Shown here: one piece after another, positions 14,301 to 29,300 of the stretch | Layout of the letters: the number at the start of each line of letters is the position of its first letter | Numbering within the stretch: position 1 is the stretch's first letter | From: Bolinopsis microptera | Taxonomy: Eukaryota; Ctenophora; Tentaculata; Lobata; Bolinopsidae | DNA length: 64,000 nt | Reading direction: 5' to 3' | Assembly: GCF_026151205.1 (NCBI RefSeq) | Contig: NC_087079.1 | Span: 5,289,230 to 5,353,229, forward strand | Program-made: the position numbers and the translations under genes | The notes under the pieces: model-generated | The model's database searches: none | Told to the model about the DNA's origin: nothing | The model's input: the letters and a program-made list of their open reading frames with translations, nothing else

Positions 14301-17300
14301 TACAATATTACTAAATCAGAAACTAAACTTTCAGCCTTTTTTATCTATGATTTTAAAGGACGTCCTACCCAACACAATAACGAATTTTAAATTAAAAATG
14401 GGTCCACATACCAGTTACTACAGCAATAGTTGGAGTCAGTATTTCAGTCAGAGTATCAGTTGATGGACTCGATGACCCAGTCCCTGCTTCAGTTGATAAA
14501 CTTGCTGACCCTCTCTGTGGCTCAGTGGACGGAAGGTCTGATTTAGTAGCTGATTCTGTAGGAGCTCTAGGAACTACTTTCTGGGTACTTCCCGTGGTGA
14601 AGGCTCCCCCAAATTGCGTGGTTGATTCTGGCGAAGTTGCTGGATTCGTCGTTCCTTCGCCCTGTGAGAGGGTTTCTAATTATAATTCTTGCAGATGAAT
14701 ATACTTTTAAACGTTGTGTTCCTACTTTTGTCCTATCACTTTCTATCTTCAACTTTAAAGACCGATTAGCCTAAAGAATTCGGGGGTGGCTCAAAATGCA
14801 TATTAGTAACTATTCGAAGTTACAATTACTTCGCATAACTCGGATCTTGGCAGGTCTAAACTTTTCGGAACTGAGGTGCTGAAAGCTTAAAGAGAAAAAA
14901 TCTATGTATCCAGTTGACTCCAAGAAGTTAAGAAATCAAAAAATCGTAGTAAGGTGCATTGACTTATGTCATCTCTTCAAGAAATTTTGGAGTTTCATCA
15001 TGAAAGATAACCACAAATTCTGTGACACAAATGCCGAAGATGGATGTTGTATTGAATCTTTCTTTGGTTCCATTCAAGTAGTACATATTATATAGTAGGA
15101 CAATACAATAAAAAATACATTTTACTCTGATAATTTAGCTCCCATTGCATCTATTGATACCCGTATCGGATAAATGATAAATCAGAGTAATGTCTGATAA
15201 AAAAAGGAGACGGGCCACTTACAACTGAACACAATTCCTTGGTCCTGCATTGCAAAGCTGAATTAAAGTATCAATTATGACTGAATTAATTATGACTGGA
15301 GCTCTTTATTTATTTGGGTAAAGATCTGAAGTTGTTTGACGGTATTTTTAATCGAATATTGAGTGAAAATTGGAATGGATAAAAAGAGGGCAGAAAAATT
15401 GATCTAATTCATTTTATCAAATCAATTGAATTAAAAAATAGCACGACAAGTAATGTAAGGGTTCGACGAAGTAACCTCCCAAGAAGAACCCCTTTCTAGG
15501 ATAAACTAACCTCATCTAAAGTAACAGTAGCTGTAATAGTTACGCTCTCCGTCTCTGCGGACGCTGTTCTTACCATTAGGTTATCTAAACCGTCTTGTGT
15601 CATTGTACCTGTGATGGTTGTGTTAATGATCGCCTACTAAACCGTCCTGTGTCATTGTACCTGTGATGGTTGTGTTAATGATAGCCTAATAATTTGAGAT
15701 CTTGACCTTAATGTTATACATTATGATTTTTAAATATGAAACTATGTCACACAAAGTCAGGTAATATACGATAAGTTTAAAATTTGTGTTTAAGATTGTC
15801 CTTCCCCGGCTTTCCACAATCAAAATCCACAAAAAGCAAGACTTTCTTAACAACAGTTTTCAAACCTTTAGACAACTTGAACCTGTGAATTTAACCCGAG
15901 TAAGTATATTCTACGGACCTTTGCCCCAAGGGTTGGTGGTGGGACCCTTAGAGGGGTCCTTGTAACGGAGGCACTCCCGACGAGGGCAACAGGGGTCAGG
16001 ACTGTCAACTATTTCCACACAGTTCTCTAAGTCCGGGTTGTAGTAGGGTGAACACTTGGGGATACACCAGAAACCGTATCTGAGAGAGAGAGGAGATTTT
16101 AAAATATTTATTGTGGCGATTTTTCTTCACTGGAGAAGCGGTTATTGTGCCGTGAAAATAAGATGAATCGCTATATCAATCCTTTATAGATGGGGTCATT
16201 TATATCTGAAGTGACTTAAGAATATGATAGCCGGCCGTTATGGATCATTTAGCAGTAATTTGGTAGTCTACACCTTTATAGAGTAGTCGTCTAATGTCTA
16301 ATAGTCTCCTTTTGTAGTCTACACCTTTACACGTAGCATTGCATTAGTTCTAGTCTAGTACCTTCTCTAGAAGACTTCTACTAATTTTTAACAATCACCA
16401 AAATACGATTAAATTAAGGGATTCATTGGTTAAGGTCACTATTGATGTGACTATTGTCTCCTACAAATGCACTTTGCCTTAAACTGTCCCCTTTTATAGT
16501 CATATTTATAAGCTCCAGAAAAAGTGACAAATCGTATGCCCGCTGAAATTTCTTTGTCATATTGGATACAGTCATTACAGCTCAAGAATCTTTGAAGAGT
16601 CTTGGAGGATTGGAATTGGGAAAATAACGTTGGACAACGTTTCCCAGAATTGGGAAAATAACGTTAATCTCAACAATGGAATTAATTAAGCCGTTTTATC
16701 CAGTTTCATATCTATATCCCAATTTGTGGTTTACTACTCTACTACTATCATTAGAGACACGATTAGTGTAAACTTCAATCCCGGTTACTTTAAAACGTCC
16801 GTACGAAGCGATTTGAATTTTCCAAAACTTATTTGGGCCGGCAATTAGATTCTTCTGTTTTGAAAATAGGGCAAAATATTGGAGCCTGGTTGTCCGGGAT
16901 AAAATGGTGTGGGAGTATTAGTAGTTCTAAACCCGGACTTGTAGTTCTAAACCCGGACTTGCAGTTCTAAACCCGGAGTTGGATGTTTTACTGTAGTAAA
17001 ATGTGTTGCACGGTACAGACCCGGCACACTCACTATGTAACAAACTGTGTGGTACACACGGTACCTAGTACGTTATGTGGTACGGTACCTACATTTCCCA
17101 CACTGTTTTACTGTTATACTGTTAACTGTAGTACCTACCTATCACAAGTACATCTCCCACAGTCTAGATAAAACTGATGTCCCATAGCAACGTTCTTTTC
17201 ACTCCCCTTATCGTAACAAACTGAAAAGGGTCGGAGATTAAACACGGGTATTAACTAGAAAGAGGAAGTCGCGACTTTTTTATGTACCCTTCTCATAATG

Positions 17301-20300
17301 AATCTTTCGAGATTAATTCGGGTAATGAAAAAGTGACCAGAGATTGACGTTTGTGAAGCAAGGTCAGGTTTTCTTGAAGCGATAAATAATTTATTCAATT
17401 ATCATTATTATTAAGGGTATAATGATTTGTCTGACTAGGCTGTGGCGCTAAGAAGAACTGAACTGCAAGTACAAAACGTTTCAAAACCTTTTCAAAAACG
17501 TGAACGGGGGGGGGGGGTGGGGGGAGCCTTCAATACTTTCACACAACACAATTCAGCATTATAGTTACCCCTCTTCCCCAACAAACCTCCACGTTTAGAA
17601 CGGGTCCAGTCGACCCCATCAAAAGTGGGAATCTCCCTCTGAACACCTCTACCACCACTCTGTAGGTTAAACTCTGGGAGGGGTGCGGAGGAGACACCGT
17701 GGAGAAGGAGCAGGTATATGAGGAGCATCTGTTACAAACATATGGGGGTTGAGAAAGAGACAAAATATAAACCATGTAACAAGTGAAACTAACGGTTACG
17801 TTGTCAATATCAACTTGTCACGGTAAAATTTCATGAGTGATATCATTGTGGTTTAACAATACCAAATTAACAGATAGTTAAGACGAGATATTGTAAACAT
17901 GTGTTGCTCCCCCTGAAAAATATCAATTTCGGTTGGCTGGCCTACAGTCACGTGGGTAACGGTATTAAAAGTTTCAATATAAAATGCCCATTAAAAGTCC
18001 CTCGTAATCAAGTTACACAAACTACTCGGGGCACGGGCGAGGCTTATAACTTTAACAATAAAAGGAGCTCAAGAATTATCGGCCAGTGCATCAGAAATGA
18101 GTACTAACCTCAGCCCATAAAATATCACATGAAATATACATAAATACAGCCAGTACGGGGGATCAAGCACAGGTACGCGAAAGTGGGTGCAAATTACTAA
18201 ATTGTCAGAAAAATGTTCCTGAAATATTCAAAGCATATAATAGTTAGGCGATACTTACCACCCATGCCCTGGTAATCAAACGTTCAATTCATTTAATTTA
18301 TGTATGTCAGAGAAACTTCCCCGGGTATTCCGGCTTGGTAAACGTACTGCGGTTTCTTTTAAATTTAGTGTCCGTTACTCGGTACCACTTAGCACCGCCT
18401 GGGAGATCTCATTTCTGTCTGGTATTAAGGCTTATCATTGATGTAGATCCAAAGGGCAGACGACGGCAGAGAGTTGTTTGTAGAATGGAAAGATGTGTTC
18501 AGATGGTATGTTAATGGTATACTGGCAGACAACAAGGTGGAGGGTATGCAGCTATAAAATGGACATATTTATGCTAATTGGCTGCCAGTTATTGTTGCAA
18601 TTTTACGCAACTCGATACGAGGAAATCAGGCTTTTGACGAGTACCTGCTTTGTGGTAATGTGGCCTGGTCATTCGTTCAGCTAATACCATGCTTGTAAAG
18701 ATAGATAGAAGGAAGTTTCTGCATAATTCAAATGGTAATTTAAATTAGAGAGTAAAGTCATGTTATTCTGAATGCGGTTCAGATTTATCCTAACTAACCG
18801 GGATTTTTATGCCCTTACGATAAAACAAATTTTCCGGTTCAGGGTTATATCGTGACATTGAAAGTCAGACCTTGATTATTACTAAATAGATAATTACTAA
18901 ATAGTTCAAACAAATTCAAAGAATTCAATTAACGAATATCAGTAATTTCAAAAATATATAAAAAACTCCAACGATTAAAGATTATCAATATTGCAAATTA
19001 TATAAAACATTCCTGATATGTAATTGTAAGACAAAATAATTGTGCATTATTCTGTCTGCCCAACTAACCTGCAGCAAATTTACCGGAATTTCTAAGAAAA
19101 ATATTCCAGTAAATCAGACCTTTAATCACAGTGCTGACTGCTGGCAAGCATAACCGTCAACATTACACTCACTATACTATTTACCCCCTATACTATTATA
19201 CCCCCTTTACAGTTTTCAGGCATTAAGACTCACCGAAAGTAGTTCAGCAGGCATATTTTAAGTTCAAAACATTCTAATTGAATGTCAAAGATGTCAGGAA
19301 TAAGAAATAGTTATGTGGAGGTTTTTAAGAAATTTGCGCAAAATACGCGCCAGTACTGTTATACGAAACTCGGTAAAAAAACCCAAAATCGCCATATTTA
19401 GTGTCTTAAATAATATGTTAAAATTGAGTTAGAGATCTGAAACTTTGCAGGGCGTCTAGCCGTTGACCAAATCGACTGTAAACACATTTTCAAGTTTCAG
19501 GGGTATCAGGAAGTGGGTTTTCTGGAACCCCTGTTTTACAACAGATTGTCGTGAAGCTATATATATATATATGTATAGACGCTTTTGCAGTAAATTGTAG
19601 TCTACATTCAAGTGTCCGTAGATCGAAAAGTATAAAATTAAAAGATACAGTAATCGTTTACACTTCAGTTTACTTTATAATACAAAATAATTTAACGTCA
19701 TCATCACCACTTGATGACGTCATCAAGTTAACCGTTTTTAAAACTTGATTTTTGACAAAATAATAACTTTTCAAATCGATTTTACACCATTAAGGAGTAA
19801 TTTTATTCAAAATCTGAGGACATATTTAGATTAGATAATTGTTCAAGCATTCTGAAAAGCTATCGCAAAATTTTCCTATCTTGCTCCATCATAAAGATAT
19901 TCGCTATTAAAGTTAGTGCTTTTTTGAAGAATAATTTTATAAAAACACAAAAGCTGTGAATTAGTATTCTCTGGTGTTGGGCCTTCTCTTGGGTTGTGGA
20001 GCTCAATTTTGCTTCCTAAAGGTCTAAATTTTGTAATAGGCCAGTTTTTAAGTTGAAAATCGAAAAGTTGCACACGTGAGGACACGCCCAAATTGATAGA
20101 AAATTGCTAAAATCACTGAAAATTGCTATTTTCACGATTTTTATCAACTTTGGAGTTCCGTTGTGATCCTAGTTCTTTTTGAAATACAAAAATTTATGGT
20201 GATTCAATATTGTATGCGCACGCAACGTCCGCTCAAAGTTTGCACGTGCGAAAGGTGAGAATTTTGCTCATTCGTGATTTCGAATCAATTGTGCTTTCCC

Positions 20301-23300
20301 ACGACATTTATATGGCATTATATATGAATTTAATGCCAACTTGAATGAGTAAAAAGTGCCATATTCAGTCAGTTATCGATAGATATGCCTACCTAAACAC
20401 AATGAAATGTTTTCAAAGGTAAAGTTTCGAAATCGTTGAAATTACCTCCTTATTAATGAAGTTATGAGTTTACATTTCGGATTTCTAAATTATCCTGACA
20501 TGATAATCAAAAAGAGATGATATTTGACCAAAACCCATAATCATGGGTAGAGTGGACCGCAATAGTGTCTCTCTCTCCCAAACAAAAGGAAATGATATTA
20601 ATTTGAATAACCGTCCGCAAATGCAAATTCATACCGAGAATGAAATCGGTCGCTCGCTTTTCCCATTCATTAACAATTGTAATAGATTAAGAAGAACTAC
20701 CCGAAGGCAGCTGTATTCGGCAACAAAGATTCAATAAACAACAGCTAATTGGACACTAACTACCACCCTTATCCCGAAATACTAGGTATCGACCCGAAAG
20801 CAACCCAAAGAGATTTTACAGCATGTCATGGATATAATTAATTGAAACTTTATTACAATTCGTAAGCCGTGAATGAATGGGAAAAGCGAGCGACCGATTT
20901 CATTCTCGGTATCAATTTACATTTGCGGACGGTTATTCAAATTAATATCATTTCCTTTTGTTTGGGAGAGGGAGAGGGACACTGTTGTGGTCCACTCTAC
21001 CCATGATTATGGGTTTTGGTAAAATTTACTCCTGTAGTTAAGAAGTACCTCTTGCGGTACAACGAACTTTTAGGATAACATCGAAATCTTACTTATCATA
21101 GATAGTTAAACGAACAACAAATAAATTTCGAAATCATGTAACATAATTGTAGACTATTCCGAAGAAAGCGTAACCTGATCATTAACATAAAAATGAAGCA
21201 TAAGCTAGAGTAATAAAGTGTATTACTCTAGATTGTGCTTCGTTTTTAAGCTTGCTTACCAGTTACTGTTATTAGCAACACTGCTCATTTCACATCATAT
21301 TCATACTGACTCAGTATTACTGAGTGGGCTGGAATTCTCTGTGGAGTCATTACATAAACTTAAAGCCTTTCTAAAAAGCCCTATAAAACGTCTAAAGAGT
21401 AGATATACGGACCCGTTTCCTCCTAAATAGTGATCCCTGCTAGTAGGCGTTGCAATGTCTCTACGATACAAAATAGCAAAGATACGGATATCGAGACAAA
21501 AGTTAGCTTCAATCATCAGTCAGCAACAAGAATTCAACTATGTCGACCTAAAATAATTGTGGGGGTGTTAAACCTAAATTCCTAACGCTCTCTGAAAGTC
21601 AATAAGTATTGAAGGAGCATTTAAGGCTGGGCTGATAAAATATGTAGCGTTTAAAATTAAATGTATCAAATATGCAGCGTTTAAACTGAAATGTGGCAGA
21701 AGAATAAATGTAGCATATTAAAGCTGCAGACATTCATAACCCTCCAATATTGACAGGCTGTGAGTTACGGCTTGTATTTCACAGTACAAATACCTATGAA
21801 AATTGACACTGACGGATCTTTTTGATACATGTTTGCCGGTTGCAATTACAGAATTACGATAAAGTATCATAATCGACATTGACGTAAATTCTGTTTTTAA
21901 CGCATGTTCAGAGCAAAAATATTTCGAATTTTCGCTTCAAATGACAAAAACGTCTACTCAAGTATCGGAGCTTGAGTGTTTCGAAATTTCAGGGCTACTG
22001 TATCGCAAAGTTTCGATTTAAGAGACAAGAGCGTCTACTCAAGAATCAAATTTGACGTCGTATTATATAACAAAAGTTTCAATTATTAATTACAATAGTC
22101 TGATTTGGCAGTTATCATGCAAGAAATATCAATAAGCAAGAAAAACACATTTTAACCATAGAAAACATCTTCTTGTGTCAACAAGAAATTAATTTAATTG
22201 TAGCTCTTCACCTCTAAAGTTTCAATAAGTAAAACTGTGAAAACTTATTACCACAATAAATTAGTGATGCAAAGAAACATCAGCATGGGAAAAATCATTC
22301 TTGGAAAGTCATCAAATGGCCTTACTGCACTTCAAACGTATCAGCCAAAACCTGTCAACACTATCGAAGATCTCCCACTATTCGAGTCAGCTTTAAGACT
22401 GTTCCTCGACCAAGTTCCTGACAACAGCAGGCTGCACTGTTGTCTACAGCTACTCTGTTATAGACTGGAACCTCCAGTAGGGTGGTCTATGTACCATGTG
22501 CTGACCTTCTGGCTAAACCTCATCAAAGTATCAAAGCAAGTAAGTATAGCCAATAGATAAAGAGTAACACTAGTATATCAGTTGGCAGAACAAGCAAATA
22601 CACAGGTTCACAGAGAAAATACACAGTAAAAGTAAACAAACCTAAGTATACAACAAGTATGTACGATAAAACATGACTGGTAACCATGGTAACTGTGGTA
22701 AGTGTTCCTTCAGAGTGTAGATCCGTTACTTTTCAACAGCTGGTCGTTTAATTCATAGTTGAGAAAAACGCACTCCGCGAACTTTTAAAAGGTGCTGAAC
22801 TCCACGAACGTTTTTAAAGCTATTACCGAACTTTTGCCGGGCTTATTACCGAACTTTTGCCGGGCTTATTACCCACACTTAGTGTCACAGCAGGTTTCCT
22901 ACTTTATAATAATATTTACAAAGATTTATTTTCACAAGTGGTCGTTTAATTGACTCCAGAATGAATCCCAACCTATGAACAACTTAATGAACGACTTCAC
23001 GAACAACTGAATAAATCCTTAATTTAAAATGGATCCCGTATACCGTGAGAAATTAGATTAGCCTTATAAAGGCCGGTGGATGTTCCACGGTCACATAGGG
23101 CGGTTCCTTAATTTATTCAACTATTGACGAGGTTGTTTCCCACAACTAAATATAAATGACAGGCACACCTAGATGACATAAAGCATGACAAAAGATGACG
23201 GCAAAATAAACCGTGTCCCTAAAAGGAGACCTTTTTCTGCGACAAAGCAATTCCGTCATTTACGCGAACGTATAGACACAGCACCATTCACCCATGAAAC

Positions 23301-26300
23301 GCAGACTCAGCCTACGTCAAAAAAGTGTTTAAAAACACTCGTTTTTCAGGCGGCCACTTACCCTTACCGCTGACACTTCTAATCCAATTTGCTAATCTGG
23401 ACGGCTTTAGAAGGAACACATGTAGTAGTATATATGCAGACTGTTTGCACAATTTTCGGCAGTATCCAAGTAGCCCGTCATGTGTTCGCGAACAGGTGTG
23501 TTAGGGTTAGGGTTAGGGTTGGGGTTAGGGCTAACCCTAACCCTAGCCCTAGCCCTGTTCGGGATACTTGGATACCTAGAAGGAAAGATCAATATTCAAT
23601 AAGCAAGGGAAACACGATTTAACAATGGAAAACATATTCTTGTCTCCAAAAATTAATTGTTGTTGTATGTTTGGTTTGAGTACCGGGTAAAAGACCTTAA
23701 ATTCAAGAAACAAAAGATTATAAAATGCTTGTCTGTGAAATACTGGGTTATAATTTTTGTGATGAAATATTCATTAACATAGCACGCGACGGTAGTAATT
23801 AGGGAATAAAGGGGTTGTTAGGTGTTTTAGCGCTGATCAAAGCAGGTTAATTTCTCAACTTTTTAAAAGTTTAAGAGTGACAAATTTAGAAACCTACGTT
23901 TTATATTGGAGTAAATGTTCTTATCGTCACGAGCTTACGAGCTTCGAAATAATATCATAACTGTTCAATTTGCTCAGCAAAATTTTTTCTCTATTAGACT
24001 AGACAAACAGATTAGTATTTAAATTGTTTATCAAACCTTGGATCACAGTTTTTACTGAAAAATACCTATCTATGTGTAAAATCTTCCAATATAATTCACC
24101 TAAACTGTAATTTTAAAAAACTTGAACATAATATAATTGGTGTTGTTGTTCTCAATATCAGTCTCAAATTTCATATTCACTTCTGTGAAAATGTCCACTT
24201 GACTGACACTGACAGTTTTCATTTTCAGACTGTCAACGTGATCTTCTGGTTCCATCTTCTACCCATAAGAATATTTAATGAGAAGGTAGTCGTCAGGCAC
24301 TTCTCGCTCTTTTATACTCCATCTATTCTATCTTGTCCTGTAATATGACATCTTATTAAAGCTAAAGATAGAGTATATATTCCCAATTCCTCTCAAACCA
24401 ACCATGATCCGTGTTTCAAATAATGATCGGCCAAATTATTCTGCCAAATTTCTAATCTGCCAAATTTCTAATCTGCCAAATATTTGGGGATTGTATTATC
24501 ATTTTCTTTAAAAGTACGATGAAGTAAATATCCATTAACTTTAGTAACTTTGAATTCTAGGCTTGCTGTGACCTGAGGAAGAGGCGTTAACAAATCTTAA
24601 CATTTCCGGATAAAATTAAACGTCTACTTACAACCTTAAACCATAAACCATCCTTTAATATATCAAATGACCGTATTGTCTACTTGCTGAAGTAATGCTC
24701 GTTTAGCATAAACATTTAGTTTTAAGTTCATAGTATGACGTCATTTATGATATGTGTCAATAGTAAAAGCTTTCCTGTCACATCACAAGTACAAATACTG
24801 ACCTGAGCTGATGTACGGACAATATGCTCTGCTGAAGACATCACTCAATACACATCCTCAGCTTAAAGCCGTTAAATGAACTTTCCGCTATCAAATTCAG
24901 TTTGTTCTTTATAATGGCACTACACCAGGATTTGCCGGTTTTAATTGGGTTATTGGTGTTCCGTGGCAATGTGGTGCTATAATTAGATTGTAGCTGCCGT
25001 CAGTTAATTGATAGAGGTGCAAGAGGCGTGTAGATGGCGTGATAGTGACGAGTTGGGCGTTTTATCACACTTGAGATTATTCCTCACGTTGTGATTTGGG
25101 AGCGAAGCTTATTTTACAAAATTAGCAGCCGAAATGGATGCTCCAATGGGTGGCAGGGTGCGGCTAATTTGTGTGTCGCTATTTTCCGGTTCCTTACTCT
25201 CCCAAACAAAAACCATCAATTATTCAAATTTATCAGCACAGCTGCTTTCATCAATTCATCTGAAAGACCACAAACAAGAATGGCAAAATGACGTTTTTTC
25301 TATAAATTTCAGATAATAGAGTTTATAATAAAGATAAGATATATAGTGAGTAAAGATCAGGGATAAGATAAATGATTATCTGATAAGAGTAACTCCTTCA
25401 GAAACTAGAAGCTATAGAGCTGATAACAGTGCTAGTAGAAGTTCCGCCCACAAGTTTGCCTCTAGCAAGATGTCTAGCCTCGCAAGATGCTCAGGATCTG
25501 TTGGTAGGGCTGCTACATACCCCTTGTAATGAACTCAAGTCATCTCTCCTCAAGGTTAGTGTTAGTTTTGTATCTGTGAGCGTGTGGGTCTGAGAGGTGG
25601 GGTTTTTTTTTCTAAATTTCATTGAAGCTTCCGGGGTTTATACACAAATGGATTGCTTTTGAAAAACTAATTTCGAAAATATCCAAACGTCTCACAACTC
25701 CACCTCAACAACTCCGCCCTAACACCTCCCATTTTAACACCTCCCACCCTAAAACCTCCCACCCTAAGACCTCCCATCCTAACACCTCCCACCCTAACAC
25801 CTCCCACCCTAACAACTCCCACCCTAACACCTCCCACCTTAACACCTCCCACCCTAACACCACCCACCTTAACACCTCCCACCCTAACACCTCCCACCCT
25901 AACACCTCCCACCTTAACACCTCCCACCCTAACACCTCCCACCCTAACACCTCCCACCCTAACACCTCCCACCCTAACACCTCCCACCCTAACACCCCCA
26001 CCCTAACACCTCCCACCCTAACACCTCCCACCCTAACACCTCCCACCTTAACACCCTCCAGCTAGTACGAACAGTAGTAGACACGTGCTGTAAGAACAAG
26101 ATCCCGCTCCACTCCACCCAGCTGTGCTACGTAGGGGAGGCGGTGATGGCGTGCAGTATTGACGGTAACCCGGAGATAGTGAACGAGCTGCTGGCTACTG
26201 TCTCCATCGTCGTCAACAGTGCTACTGAACTTAGTGAGTTGTTTTATTGTACAAAGTGAGGTTGTGGGGGGAGGGGTGCAGTATAATAATATATAAACTA

Positions 26301-29300
26301 ATTACAAATATATTACATTTATTGAGGATGTAACAGGAGGTATATGTAGGGGGGGAGCCAAGTGGATATTTGTAGATATTTGGATAATGTCATCCACTTT
26401 TTTCGTGAATTATCCATTACAATAATCTACAAATATCTACATTTATCTACAAAAAATGTATATCTCAAATATGTGCCCAGAAATTGTACTGAATTTTTGG
26501 AGATAAATGTATAAATTTGTAGAATTTGTAGAATTTTCGTGAATTATCCATTGACAATAATCTACAAATATCTACATTTATCTACAAAAAATGTTATCTC
26601 AAATATGTGCCCAGAAATTCTACTGAATTTTTGGAGATAAATGTATAAATTTGTAGAATGTCATCCACTTTTTTCGTGGATTATCCATTCTACATTAATC
26701 TACAAATATCTACAAATATCCACTTGCCCCCCCCCCCCCCCCCCTATGTATAAAACAGTAATTTATTTTATTGAAACAATTATTTGATAAAACAATTTTT
26801 GTAATAAAGGGGTCATAATCCCCCTCCAGTTTCACTTTCTCGATATGGTTAGTTTTAATCGTTAAATTTCGTTACACCTCTCGGGTTTAGTGAACTGTTT
26901 AGTGTTTATCTCATCTAACTGCTGGTGGTTTGATTTGACCTCTCCGCAACATCTTACTATATATAAAGCGAGACGATATAATATGTTTATTTATATATCC
27001 GTACCATCAACCACGGCATCAACTTTAACGCGACTTTCCGCAAAAACGGTAAAAGATATACAACTTAAACTTTTTTGACTGGTTCAAATGCTTTAATGGC
27101 CATCAAATCAGCATGAATAAATAAAACATTGGCCATGGAATAAGAATTTTGGTGCCCACAATTTGGACACCCAAGTGGTGTCGAAAACGCGAATTAAATA
27201 TAAAATATGTAACAATTATTTTAGTCTCTTGAGTCTTGACACCACTTATGGGTCAGACGGGTTCCTGCTAGTGGTGGCAATGTGTTTACCGGTTGTAATT
27301 TTAACTACTGACTAATTAAAATCAGGTATCAGATAATTTAATGTAACGGTAGCTTTGAAAAAGCGCCAGAAAATAGCAATAGGTCTTATTGTGCTGTTAG
27401 AGATTTGAGAGATTTAAGATTATTACATTGACAAGTAACTTAGAAGGGAATACTTAGAACTTTTTAAAAATTCCCATAAAAATTTATATTTTGCTAAATG
27501 AAACAATGAGCTGTGGCGAGAGATTATAACCATTTCGAGATGAGAAACATTCAAACAATTTTTCAAATTATTGACAAATTTTGTAAAAAGGACTTTGAAT
27601 TTATTACTTAACAAATAAAAGTTAAAAGTTAACAAATACAATTTAAAATTAACACAACTAAATTTTCAGAAATACGATTCATGACAGACAAATAATTGTC
27701 AACCTTCTTTTTTCAGAATAGAAATAATTTCTGAGCTACAGTTCAATAATATCAAAAACTCAATCAATAGCATTGACCCATATTTTGGAATTTACTGCCG
27801 TAGTAACGTACGTAGTTAAAATATACGCGACGTACGCAGTTAAAATAGACGCAAAAATAACGTACGTAGTTAAAATATACGCAACTTAACTGCTCGAGGA
27901 AATTATCAGAGAAATTATAAACTATAGAGAAGCTACAAAGAAATTAACTACAGAAACCTACTTCATCATTTTATCTTTACAGAATAGGAAGTATCTCTCA
28001 AGTACAGAAAATGGGTTTAACAGAATCAAATGATCTTATTCACTCCTCAGTCTCATCACTGGGAATCAGTTCCTGTTCTTTTTGTTTCTTCAATGTTATA
28101 GTAGAGTGAAAATACCCATACCCAAAATACATCAAGACCCCAACAGCAAAGTAAGCAACAGTCATCAGATGTGCCATTACATTAAGGGAACTGAACAAAG
28201 CCAGATTGAGAAATATACCAATTGCTGGAATAAACGGTATTCCAGGACACACAAAACCAGGATTCTTCTGAGGCTGGATGTGGTAGGTCATCTTAATGTG
28301 GATCAGTATTAGAGTGTTTATCAACCCAAGTAATATCATTATTGGGAAACGAAATTTCCAGAAGGGCCATGAGCTTGGCCAGTAAATAAACGCGATGCAA
28401 ATTGTCGAACTAACTGTGAAAATACTCACCCAACTGATCACTTTCCACTCTTGATTTTCAATGTACCCAGAATCCTCACTGTCCTGCTGATCCCAAGATG
28501 TAAAAAGCTGATCTTCATTCATCATAACTTCGTTTTGAATAAGTCCCGAGGATTCATCAACAACTTCTTTTTGTTTAGAGTAAGAAATAATTATGAGAGT
28601 GAAGCAGACTGCTACAAAAGTAACCAATGCTCCTCCTGCGACCAGATGAATCAGAATCTCGTAGGAGAACACTATCGTAAAGAAAATTATCACAATTGTA
28701 GCGAAGACTGTTGCAATAATAGGTACTTTTGAGGACTCGGCCACCAAACCAATACAACTGAAAATCAATCCATCCTCAGATAGCACCATGAGCCCTCGAG
28801 CCAGTGTGGTAAGAGAGCACAAAGCTACACTTCCAGAAGCAAAAAGGATCGCTGCTGCGATAATGTACTTAGGGATTGTGAGCCCATGTGCCTGTAAGGA
28901 ACCAGGAATCCCCGTACTTTCGTTAAGGGTATACCAAGGTACCAGGTAGGAGATAGCAGCACTTACTAATAGATAAACTAGAACAGAAATTCCGAAGCTT
29001 AAACCTGTTGCAAGAGGGACGTCTCTTTTAGAATTCTTGGCTTCCGCTGAAAGGCTGACCACCGATTCGAAACCTGCGAAGGACATAATCACAACAGCCG
29101 CTCCAGTTACAACTCCTGAAAATCCATAAGGAAACACCCCTCCTCTTCCTGTTTCAGGGTCAGTGGAGTTGGTGAATGTCTTGCTACTGCCGTACATAAA
29201 TGAAATGATGCAGTACATGGCCAGAGAGATGAAACTAAATACCACTGTGAGGGTATTCACGATAGCGACCTGTTTGACTCCGATACAGTTGACGATACAA

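Noticed and set aside
23407..23592. ORFs reading RVRVRVGV / NPNPNPNP
   Set aside because: Translation of the telomere-like repeats.
25622..26065. 147-aa ORF of TSHPN repeats, and GGVRV/WEVLG ORFs on the other strand
   Set aside because: A 15-bp repeat has a period divisible by 3, so all frames stay open. It is the intronic minisatellite before exon 9.
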